NCBI GenBank assembly: GCA_022601315.1
Contig: JAHZIU010000157.1
Span: 1 to 11,858, forward strand
DNA: 11,858 nt
From: Betaproteobacteria bacterium
GTDB taxonomy: Bacteria; Pseudomonadota; Gammaproteobacteria; Burkholderiales; Nitrosomonadaceae
Direction: 5' to 3'
Numbering within the stretch: position 1 is the first letter of the stretch; each line of letters begins with the position of its first letter. The notes under the pieces are model-generated. The model was not told the DNA's origin and ran no database searches. It saw only the letters and a list, made by a program, of their open reading frames with translations. This document shows positions 1-5,934 of the stretch, piece after piece. The position numbers and the translations under genes were made by a program.

Positions 1-426
1 GCGATGTAAAAAGACCAGGTCGGCCTGTAGTGGGTCGGCCGGACGTTGGCGAGAGGATTCTTGCGCTAATGCAAAGAAAGCAGCCAACCAGAAATAAAGA
101 CGGCGATTCAGGACAACTGAAGAAAAACAAGCTATAGAAGCAGGTAGTAGCAAACGTTCAGTATTGCGGGCGGCTTGTGGCAGGCTTTCCTGTTCAAGTC
201 CCAAGCGCTGCCGCAGTTTTAAGCGATGTCCAGAAGACTGTGGCATACCTGCAGCTAATGTCAGACCAGGGGTGCCACCCAGCCCCCTAAAGAAAACGCT
301 GAGGGAAGCACGTAACGAATCAAGTGTCACGACAGCCTCTTGATGAAAAGGATAGCTGTCAGCTTGCCCCACAAGTCGGTGCCAGGAACGGCCGATTTGT
401 TCTTCTAATTCCCAGAATTCCCACAT
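1..426 (-). CDS. norD: NorD, nitric oxide reductase activation protein (N-terminal 142 codons; runs off left edge)
   Basis: The minus-strand frame is open from ATG 426-424 to base 1 without a stop, giving 142 residues that begin MWEFWELEEQIGRSWHRLVG. The opening ELEEQIGRSWHRLV pattern, the Gly-rich GLGGTPG at about 49-55, and the RRLYFWLAAFFAL helix at about 108-120 are those of NorD N-termini (CbbO/NorD family). The C-terminal VWA domain would lie outside the window. In known systems NorD works with the AAA+ ATPase NorQ to insert the non-haem FeB or otherwise activate the NorBC complex. An in-frame TAG at 438-436 fixes the start at this ATG. I see no good Shine-Dalgarno, which fits a gene once read by coupling from norQ. 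The gene is now separated from norQ by an inserted element (464-702). Family assignment is from remembered family resemblance and gene order. Confidence 0.85.
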   Translation of the reverse strand, partial: MWEFWELEEQIGRSWHRLVGQADSYPFHQEAVVTLDSLRASLSVFFRGLGGTPGLTLAAGMPQSSGHRLKLRQRLGLEQESLPQAARNTERLLLPASIACFSSVVLNRRLYFWLAAFFALAQESSRQRPADPLQADLVFLHR

Positions 427-463
427 ATCAGTACACTATAAATATTAAGTTGCAGGCGCACTA

Positions 464-702
464 CCCTGAATATTGCACCAGTTGGTGGAATTTAAACGCC
501 TTCTTTTATTGAATTGAGCGTGCTCGCGACCGGAGACGCAGTTATTCTGCGGCGTAGAGAGCATGTGCGTTCTATTCATACAGGGCAAGTTAAAAATCAA
601 CAAGTGCGTCGTAAGTACAAACTGTATTTTCTAAACATTTGCTAAAAACCAGCAGGAATAACGATTACAGGTCAAAATTTAACGTACTGGTGCAATATTC
701 AG
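464..702. mobile_element. MITE-like element with 17-bp perfect terminal inverted repeats between norQ and norD
   Basis: The 17-mer CTGAATATTGCACCAGT at 466-482 recurs as its exact reverse complement at 686-702. Both copies are flanked outside by the same four bases read on the minus strand as TAGT (plus strand ACTA at 460-463 and 703-706), a candidate target duplication. On the left, two extra bases (CC, 464-465) lie between the duplication and the repeat. The right copy of the duplication contains the norQ TAG stop codon, so the insertion leaves NorQ intact. The roughly 200 bp between the repeats hold no convincing gene; the longest plus-strand open stretch (about 496-640) is unrecognised and could be decayed transposase. 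I infer a non-autonomous element mobilised by a transposase in trans. Removing it with one TAGT restores a norQ-norD gap of about 35 nt. The parent IS family is not identified. Confidence 0.65.
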
Positions 703-703
703 A

Positions 704-1528
704 CTAGCCATATGTAGCTCGGATTAGCTCCAGCAAGCCTTCCTTGATATCCATTTCATCACATAGTGGCTCAACAAGCGTGATCTCTGCAGCTTGCAAA
801 GGATCGAGCCCTTCCTCCATCAGAATTGCACAGTAAACCAATAGACGAGTGGAAACGATTTCTTCCAAATCAATACCCTTTAATGCCCGTAACCTTGTAG
901 CTAAGTTAATCAGGGGGATACAGCGCTCCCGCGCAAGGCCGCTTTCATTTGCCACAATCTCCACTTCTACTTCTCCCGGAGGAAAGTCAAAGCTGAGTGA
1001 TACAAAACGTTGGCGAGTGCTGGGTTTTAGAGATTTGAGAATATTTTGGTATCCCGGGTTATAGGAAACCACCAACATGAATTCATCTGGTGCATGTAGC
1101 GTTTCTCCTGTGCGTTCTAATGGTAGGATACGGCGATCATCGGTCAGTGGGTGGAGCACTACAGTTACATCCTTACGTGCCTCGACAATTTCATCCAGAT
1201 AACAAATACCGCCTTCACGGATTGCTCGTGTTAAAGGCCCATCGACCCATACAGTTTCACCGCCTTTAAGAAGATAGCGGCCTGTGAGATCGGCTGCGGT
1301 CAAATCGTCGTGGCAAGAGACTGTAAATAAGGGGCGTCCCAAACGCGCTGCCATATGGGCAACAAAACGGGTTTTGCCACAACCAGTCGGCCCTTTGAGT
1401 AATAGAGGAAGTCGATGACGGTAAGTGGCTTCAAATAAGTTGCATTCATTGCTGATCGGCAGATAAAAAGGTATTTGTTTTGCTGAATGCGATACTTCAT
1501 CGCTATGTTGGGGCAATGATGCATTCAT
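704..1528 (-). CDS. norQ: NorQ, MoxR/CbbQ-type AAA+ ATPase for NO reductase activation
   Basis: This is a 274-residue cytoplasmic AAA+ ATPase. Walker A is GPTGCGKT at residues 46-53. Walker B is ICYLDE at 108-113, followed by IVEARKDV, the CbbQ/NirQ/NorQ signature region. The SYNPGYQ segment (sensor region) and the STRQRFVSL arginine-finger region follow, and residues past about 190 match the CbbQ C-terminal domain. Length is usual for the family. NorQ acts with NorD to mature the NorBC complex. The start ATG lies 11 nt after the norB stop, and its Shine-Dalgarno (AAAGGT) overlaps the norB TAA, so translation is probably coupled. Its own stop is directly followed by the MITE-like element at 464-702. 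NirQ or CbbQ would look similar; position behind norB decides for NorQ. Confidence 0.95.
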   Translation of the reverse strand: MNASLPQHSDEVSHSAKQIPFYLPISNECNLFEATYRHRLPLLLKGPTGCGKTRFVAHMAARLGRPLFTVSCHDDLTAADLTGRYLLKGGETVWVDGPLTRAIREGGICYLDEIVEARKDVTVVLHPLTDDRRILPLERTGETLHAPDEFMLVVSYNPGYQNILKSLKPSTRQRFVSLSFDFPPGEVEVEIVANESGLARERCIPLINLATRLRALKGIDLEEIVSTRLLVYCAILMEEGLDPLQAAEITLVEPLCDEMDIKEGLLELIRATYG

Positions 1529-1539
1529 TAGATGTACCT

Positions 1540-2880
1540 TTATCTAGCGTGTTCTTGCATGGATGCGGTTACTTGTTCTCGTACGGGGCCCAAGGTTGCA
1601 TAGATAAACAACAAAGCGCCCAATAGAAAAAATAAGCCTGAGCCCAGACGAAACCAGTAGAAAAGATCCACTTGAGCTTGAATTTCCATGAAGCCCATTC
1701 CGAGTACACGTTGCAGATGGGTCTGAATCACACCCGCGAAAGATAAAGTTATGGTCATAAATACCATTGATCCAGTCATGAGCCAGAAGCTCCACATATT
1801 TAAAATCTGATTAAATGGTTGCAATCCGCGCAGTGCCGGTAAAGCATAAGTGAAAAAGGCTAAATTCAGCATGACATAGGCGCCATAGAAGGCCAAGTGT
1901 CCGTGAGCAGCTGTTAATTGGGTACCATGTGTATAGTAGTTAATTGATGGAAAACTGTGCATGAGTCCTAACACCCCGGCACCAAAGAAAGCCATGATAG
2001 GACATCCCAGGCTCCAGAGCATAGCGGCTTTGTTAGGATGATTGCGCCCACTCCTATACACCAAATAAAAAGCCCACAATATCATGGCAAAAAAGGGTAC
2101 GACCTCCAGCACTGAGAATACGGCACCAATCCAGTGCCAATATTCTGGGGTGCCGATCCAGTAATAGTGATGTCCGGTACCCAGAAGACCGCTAAACAAA
2201 GAGAAACCAACGATGATATAGAGCCATTTCTCAACGATCTCGCGGTCCACGCCTGTCATCTTAATCAAAAGGAAAGCCAACATGGCTGCCATGATGAGCT
2301 CCCATACGCCTTCAACCCAGATATGCACGACCCACCACCAGTAAAGCTTATCAAGCGCTAAGTTATCCGGATTATAAAAGGCAAAGAGGAAAAATGCGAC
2401 AGCACCCCACAGCCCTAGCAGCAAGACGGTTGTGACGACAGTTTTTCGCCCTTTGAGAGCGGTCATCGTGACATTGTAGAGAAATATCAATAAAGAGATG
2501 GCCATCAGGATCTTAACCCACAAAGGTTGTTCCAGAAATTCGCGGCCTTCGTGGATGCCGAACAGATAGCTGACAACTGCGGCTAAGGCGGCAAAAACAA
2601 AAAGTCCTAGTTGTAGCCAGGCCAGTCTTGGGCTATGAATTTCACATTCGCTTTCTTCAGGTATTAAATAATAACTGGCCCCGAAATAACCCAACAGCAG
2701 CCACACTAATAGTGCGTTGGTATGTATCATACGAATGATATGAAAGGGCACAATTTCCGAGAGAAAATTTGGGAAAACATAAATAGCACCGGCCAGTACA
2801 CCTGCCAATATTTGAACCAGAAATAGGGCTAAAGCAGCCGCAAAGAATGGATAGGCAAGCTTCTGGGTTTGATATTTCAT
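1540..2880 (-). CDS. norB: NorB, catalytic subunit of cytochrome c-dependent nitric oxide reductase
   Basis: NorB reduces NO to N2O in the cytoplasmic membrane, taking electrons from NorC. The protein has 446 residues and about 12 hydrophobic segments, the usual cNOR length. It shows the haem-copper superfamily ligands: His53 in RMIHTNALL (low-spin haem b); HIWVEGVWE, carrying a FeB His and the NOR-specific Glu; GTGHHYYW with two FeB histidines; and AAHGHLAFYG with the two haem axial histidines. It lacks the N-terminal extension of quinol-dependent NorZ, and a norC gene lies upstream, so it is the cNOR type. I chose ATG 2880-2878 because TAGGAG lies 7 nt upstream; an in-frame ATG 33 nt earlier (2913) lacks such a site and would overlap the end of norC. 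The gap to norC is 33 nt and to norQ 11 nt, a tight operon. Confidence 0.97.
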   Translation of the reverse strand: MKYQTQKLAYPFFAAALALFLVQILAGVLAGAIYVFPNFLSEIVPFHIIRMIHTNALLVWLLLGYFGASYYLIPEESECEIHSPRLAWLQLGLFVFAALAAVVSYLFGIHEGREFLEQPLWVKILMAISLLIFLYNVTMTALKGRKTVVTTVLLLGLWGAVAFFLFAFYNPDNLALDKLYWWWVVHIWVEGVWELIMAAMLAFLLIKMTGVDREIVEKWLYIIVGFSLFSGLLGTGHHYYWIGTPEYWHWIGAVFSVLEVVPFFAMILWAFYLVYRSGRNHPNKAAMLWSLGCPIMAFFGAGVLGLMHSFPSINYYTHGTQLTAAHGHLAFYGAYVMLNLAFFTYALPALRGLQPFNQILNMWSFWLMTGSMVFMTITLSFAGVIQTHLQRVLGMGFMEIQAQVDLFYWFRLGSGLFFLLGALLFIYATLGPVREQVTASMQEHAR

Positions 2881-2913
2881 TATTCGTCTCCTAAGGCAAA
2901 ACACATATACCAA

Positions 2914-3366
2914 TTAGCCGGCATCATTTGGGGGCCAGCCTAAAGTATCAATGCGGCTGGTCCATTCAAGAAAATCGATTAGATCATCTAACTCTTGCTC
3001 CGTCAGGTTAAACTGTGGCATTTGACGTCGTCCTTCAACTCTGGTGGGTTGCGCGCGCATCCAGGCTTTAAGGCCCATGCGTGCGCCTAATGCATTCTGG
3101 CGTCCGCCATAGCGTACCCAGACGTTACCCAGCTCTGGTGCAAAATAAGCACCTTCGCCCAGCAGCGTATGGCAATTAATACATGAATTGCGCTCCCACA
3201 CATGCTTACCCCGAATAACATTATCCGTGAGTGTTGATTCATCTGTAGAAACATTTTTTATGTAGAAGTGGGTGTGGATCGTCAGAAGTACAAAGACCGC
3301 CATGAAGAATACTGTGCCGCCGTAGAAGATATTGCGTGCAGCGGACTTGGTTAAATGTTCTGCCAT
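2914..3366 (-). CDS. norC: NorC, membrane-anchored cytochrome c subunit of nitric oxide reductase
   Basis: NorC passes electrons from soluble cytochrome c to NorB. The 150-residue protein has one N-terminal membrane anchor (about residues 13-34), then a periplasmic monohaem cytochrome c domain. The haem motif CINCH is at 62-66, followed by TLLGEGAYFAPELGNVW, a NorC hallmark; Met116 in RRQMPQF is the likely sixth ligand. The length is standard. The start ATG is preceded by a very strong GGGGGAG ribosome site 5-6 nt upstream. It is the first gene of norCBQD, with an FNR-type box 126 bp upstream of the start (3492-3505). Confidence 0.97.
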   Translation of the reverse strand: MAEHLTKSAARNIFYGGTVFFMAVFVLLTIHTHFYIKNVSTDESTLTDNVIRGKHVWERNSCINCHTLLGEGAYFAPELGNVWVRYGGRQNALGARMGLKAWMRAQPTRVEGRRQMPQFNLTEQELDDLIDFLEWTSRIDTLGWPPNDAG

Positions 3367-3422
3367 GGCTCCCCCTTTTTTTACTCTTAAATCATATTAT
3401 TGCAATAGAGTAACTATTAATT

Positions 3423-3441
3423 TCCCTAATTAAAATAGGGA
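3423..3441. promoter_or_regulatory. inverted repeat in the norC leader
   Basis: TCCCTA (3423-3428) and TAGGGA (3436-3441) form a 6-bp inverted repeat with a 7-base spacer. If transcription starts near 3458 as inferred, the repeat lies in the 5' untranslated region at about +17 to +35. It could be a weak repressor operator or an RNA stem. It does not match the NsrR or NorR consensus as I know them. The regulator is unknown. Confidence 0.3.
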
Positions 3442-3464
3442 TTTATAAGAATATTTCTGAAAGA

Positions 3465-3505
3465 ACTCTAACAGATGAATTTTAGGTCTGTTTGATATAA
3501 ATCAG
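3465..3505 (-). promoter_or_regulatory. FNR/DNR-type operator and predicted nor promoter
   Basis: TTGATATAAATCAG at 3492-3505 matches the CRP/FNR-family consensus TTGAT-N4-ATCAA at 9 of its 10 fixed positions. On the minus strand a -10-like TAGAGT lies at 3470-3465, which puts the start near 3458 and the box centre about 40-41 bases upstream, the class II activation spacing. Known denitrification genes are controlled this way by FNR, DNR or NNR under low oxygen or NO. Which regulator acts here is not visible in the window. Confidence 0.6.
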
Positions 3506-3558
3506 AATAGTATCAAATAAATTAATTTCATTAATGCCACCTTTTGGCCTGATGTTTC

Positions 3559-3575
3559 GACTACTTGATGTAGTC
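3559..3575. other. hairpin downstream of the DUF3330 gene
   Basis: GACTAC-TTGAT-GTAGTC is a perfect 6-bp stem with a 5-base loop, about 30 bp past the DUF3330 stop codon on the minus strand. No T tract follows in the minus direction, so it is at best a weak terminator or pausing/stability element. It overlaps a second possible pairing, CTTGA/TCAAG. Confidence 0.25.
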
Positions 3576-3606
3576 AAGTGTGTGGAATTGAGTTATCGAA
3601 AATTCA

Positions 3607-3774
3607 TCATTTTTGTCCGTTTTGCTCTTTCCATTTTGCATAGCAATCTAAACTACAATAATGGATTACATAATCAGAGGCTTCATCGCTTTTTGCTTCG
3701 GAGATTGGTATTTCTTTCAAACATACTTCGCAAGCGACTTGCTCCGGGTCATGTGGTTTTTTTTGCTCAGTCAT
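3607..3774 (-). CDS. small Cys-rich DUF3330-type protein
   Basis: The protein has 55 residues and starts MTEQKKPHDPEQVACEVC. It carries a CEVC knuckle, then HYCSLDCYAKW, giving a C-x2-C ... C-x3-C arrangement that suggests a small zinc-ribbon or treble-clef metal site. The ACEVCLKEIPISEAKSDEASDYVIHYCSLDCY pattern, read in pieces, is that of DUF3330 proteins as I recall them; their function is unknown. A longer frame begins at 3813, but ATG 3774-3772 has a clear AGGAG site about 7 nt upstream and is preferred. No signal peptide or membrane segment. It is transcribed toward norC, but a 240-bp gap holding the nor promoter makes co-transcription uncertain. Confidence 0.8.
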   Translation of the reverse strand: MTEQKKPHDPEQVACEVCLKEIPISEAKSDEASDYVIHYCSLDCYAKWKEQNGQK

Positions 3775-4294
3775 GGCAATTCTCCTTTTTTTAATATCAG
3801 GCCAAAGGAGCATCGATAATCCCGTATCTGTTAATTACTGATACAGTGCGTACAAGATATCTCGGTTGCAAGGCGTAGTACGCCGACATTGACCATTGCC
3901 TGTGACACTGAAAACTGACTGAATCTGAATACTTTAAGTAGTCAGTGCACATGCATGTTGATGCAATATTCGGTTGATGTTTAATGCAACTTTAAGTTGA
4001 TAATACTCCAAATAAGAAATGGTGACAGCTAGAAAAATTGATGCAGATTTAAGCAGAAGATAAAAATTTTTCGAGTTGTCGTATATTAGAAACATTAAAT
4101 TATTATATAAAACAGTGAGTTAAAAACAATAATGTTTTTATGCCCATAGCTAGCAACAAATTGCTTGCATGTGATTTATATATATATTATTTAACTGGTT
4201 AATTATAAATGGGAAAATGTATTTGGCATGAATTATGCTTTAGGTCTTAGTGTAATATTTTTTCAAACAAATAAACTAAACTGGAGTTAAACAT
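3775..4294. other. AT-rich intergenic region with palindromes and a possible promoter
   Basis: No gene is seen here. It lies between the divergent DUF3330 and CAP-RTX genes. It contains a perfect 13-base palindrome GGCGTA-G-TACGCC (3872-3884), a 7-bp AT-rich inverted repeat TAAAAAC/GTTTTTA (4121-4140) and several TTGATG repeats near 3954-3980. A sigma70-like pair, TTGCTT (4161-4166) and TATATT (4183-4188) with a 16-base spacer, could drive the downstream gene, leaving a leader of about 100 nt. The promoter call is weak. Confidence 0.35.
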
Positions 4295-5782
4295 ATGTCT
4301 AAAGCTAACGCCGCTGAGCAGTATATGCTCGAATTGATTAATGCCGAACGTGCCAAAGTTGGTGCGCAACCACTTGCCTTTGACGGAGATTTGAATGAAT
4401 CATCTGAAGACCATAGTAGCTGGATGCTTTCGAGTAACATTTTTTCACATACTGGTGTAGGTGGGTCAAATCCGGGTGATCGTATGGAAACAGCGGGTTA
4501 TGATTTCTCAGGCAATTGGACTTGGGGGGAAAACATTGCCTGGAAGAGTTTCAATGGTACTGTGAATATTCAAAATGAAGTGCAGCAATTGCATACTAAT
4601 CTGATGAATTCACCAGGCCATCGCGCAAACTTGTTAAAAGGAGATTTCCGTGAAATCGGTGTTGGTGTCGAGACCGGTCGATTTGAAAGTTTTAACGCTG
4701 CAATGGTGACACAGAACTTTGCTCGTACGGCAACAGATTACTTTTTAACGGGTGTCGCTTTTAACGATCAGGACAATGATAATAGCTATGATGTTGGAGA
4801 AGGGTTTGGCAATGTGACGGTGAGTGCCGAGAACAATGCAACAGGCGAGATAGTGACGACCACAACAAATGTAGGTGGTGGATATGATTTAGAACTTGCC
4901 AACGGTACCTATACTGTAAATTTTTCTGGGGGTGAATTTGATACGACGGAACTGCAAGCTAACATCAGCAATAAAAATGTGAAGTTGGATCTTGTCGATC
5001 CGAGTACTACTGGTGGTACACCAGAACCAACACCAACCCCGGAACCGACCCCAACACCAACTCCAGAGCCAACCCCTGATCCGACTCCAGAGCCGACCCC
5101 AACACCAACTCCGGAGCCAACCCCTGATCCGACTCCAGAGCCGACCCCAACACCAACTCCGGAGCCAACCCCTGAACCGACTCCAGAGCCAACTCCAGAA
5201 CCAACCCCAGAACCAACCCCAGAACCAACCCCAGAACCAACCCCAGAACCAACCCCAGAACCAACCCCAGAACCAACCCCAGAACCCCAACTGAATAAAA
5301 TCATCGGAACTTTCAGATCTGATTTTTTACAAGGGACTTCGGGGGATGATGAAATTCTAGGTTTAAGAGGTAGAGATATCTTGTTTGGGGATGAAGGAAA
5401 TGATCAAATTGATGGCGGTAGAGGCAGCGATATCATCTTTGGCGGTGAGGGTGCTGATACATTGATTGGTGGAAGAGGTCGTGACTATTTCGTTTTCGAC
5501 ACACCAATAGACAATACGGTTGATACAATTGTCGACTTCTCGGCAAGAGACTTCATTGTTCTTGATAGTACGATCTTTACAGGCCTCGATACAGGCAGAT
5601 TAGATTCTTCGTATTTTCATATTGGTACTGAAGCGCAGGATGCTTCGGATCATATAATATATAATCCGGAAACTGGTGCGCTATACTACGACGCTGATGC
5701 TGCAGGCGGAGCGGATGCCGAACAGTTTGCTGAATTGACATCGGGATTTGTGCTCAACAACACAGACTTTTACATTATCTGA
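4295..5782 (+). CDS. CAP-domain, PEPT-repeat, RTX protein, probably exported by type I secretion
   Basis: This is a 495-residue mosaic. Residues 8-143 form a CAP/SCP (YkwD-like) domain with the usual residues His52 (FSHTG), Glu79 (WGENIA) and His109 ([10 protein letters not shown]); bacterial CAP domains are of mostly unknown activity. Residues 150-235 look like an SdrD-B/Cna-B-like beta domain ([19 protein letters not shown], acidic and perhaps Ca2+-binding). Residues 243-331 are a PEPT/PTPT linker. Residues 347-400 are six tandem RTX nonapeptides of the G-G-x-G-x-D type (for example GGRGSDIIF), then a serralysin-like tail ([14 protein letters not shown]). There is no N-terminal signal peptide, which fits type I secretion through a C-terminal signal. 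No ABC exporter or fusion protein is in the window. GGAG lies 10 bases before the ATG. Possible roles are an extracellular Ca2+-dependent surface protein or adhesin-like factor; substrate unknown. Confidence 0.9.
   Translation: MSKANAAEQYMLELINAERAKVGAQPLAFDGDLNESSEDHSSWMLSSNIFSHTGVGGSNPGDRMETAGYDFSGNWTWGENIAWKSFNGTVNIQNEVQQLHTNLMNSPGHRANLLKGDFREIGVGVETGRFESFNAAMVTQNFARTATDYFLTGVAFNDQDNDNSYDVGEGFGNVTVSAENNATGEIVTTTTNVGGGYDLELANGTYTVNFSGGEFDTTELQANISNKNVKLDLVDPSTTGGTPEPTPTPEPTPTPTPEPTPDPTPEPTPTPTPEPTPDPTPEPTPTPTPEPTPEPTPEPTPEPTPEPTPEPTPEPTPEPTPEPTPEPTPEPQLNKIIGTFRSDFLQGTSGDDEILGLRGRDILFGDEGNDQIDGGRGSDIIFGGEGADTLIGGRGRDYFVFDTPIDNTVDTIVDFSARDFIVLDSTIFTGLDTGRLDSSYFHIGTEAQDASDHIIYNPETGALYYDADAAGGADAEQFAELTSGFVLNNTDFYII
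5021..5287 (+). repeat. tandem repeats encoding the PEPT linker
   Basis: Two adjacent 48-bp units (5063-5110 and 5111-5158, one base different) encode [16 protein letters not shown]. They are followed from 5195 to 5278 by seven identical 12-bp units CCAGAACCAACC (PEPT) and a partial eighth. Identity at the DNA level, including codon choice, points to recent slippage expansion. Because units are multiples of 3, copy changes keep the frame. Long open frames on the other strand here are by-products of the repeat. Confidence 0.95.
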
Positions 5783-5904
5783 TGAAGTAGGTGCAGTTGG
5801 CGATTGAGTTGCGTTGCTGCTGCATCGCGCTCAATCAGTTACGGCTTCTTGTTAGACTAAGCAAGCAATAAATCAGTGCTTCTGTTAATAAGAAAGGTAA
5901 ATGT

Positions 5905-5929
5905 CCCCCGGTAGATCCGGGGGTTTTTT
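5905..5929 (+). terminator. intrinsic terminator after the CAP-RTX gene
   Basis: A 7-bp GC stem CCCCCGG (5905-5911) and CCGGGGG (5917-5923), with loop TAGAT, is followed directly by six T (5924-5929). It ends plus-strand transcription about 120 bp after the CAP-RTX stop. It sits only 5 bp from the end of the convergent RND gene, whose transcripts would meet the stem without a useful T tract. Confidence 0.92.
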
Positions 5930-5934
5930 AGTTC

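Noticed and set aside
324..512. Plus-strand 62-codon open frame
   Set aside because: It is antisense to the norD start and runs into the MITE-like element; the minus-strand norD frame has family resemblance and this one has none.
2881..2913. Longer NorB start adding 11 residues (MVYVFCLRRRI)
   Set aside because: The downstream ATG has a strong TAGGAG site at the right spacing and gives a typical NorB N-terminus; the longer start would abut the norC stop with no ribosome site.
3962..3971. Second copy of TGCAATATTC, part of the MITE terminal repeat
   Set aside because: Only 10 bases match and the flanks differ from the 17-bp repeat, so it is probably chance in AT-rich DNA.
4889..5304. Several long open frames in the other five frames of the PEPT repeat region
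   Set aside because: They arise from the Pro-rich tandem repeat, where a 12-bp period keeps all frames free of stops; products are low-complexity Gly/Val, Trp or Gln repeats.
5802..5836. GATTGAG/CTCAATC inverted repeat after the CAP-RTX stop
   Set aside because: The loop is 21 bases and no T tract follows; the true terminator is the GC stem at 5905-5929.
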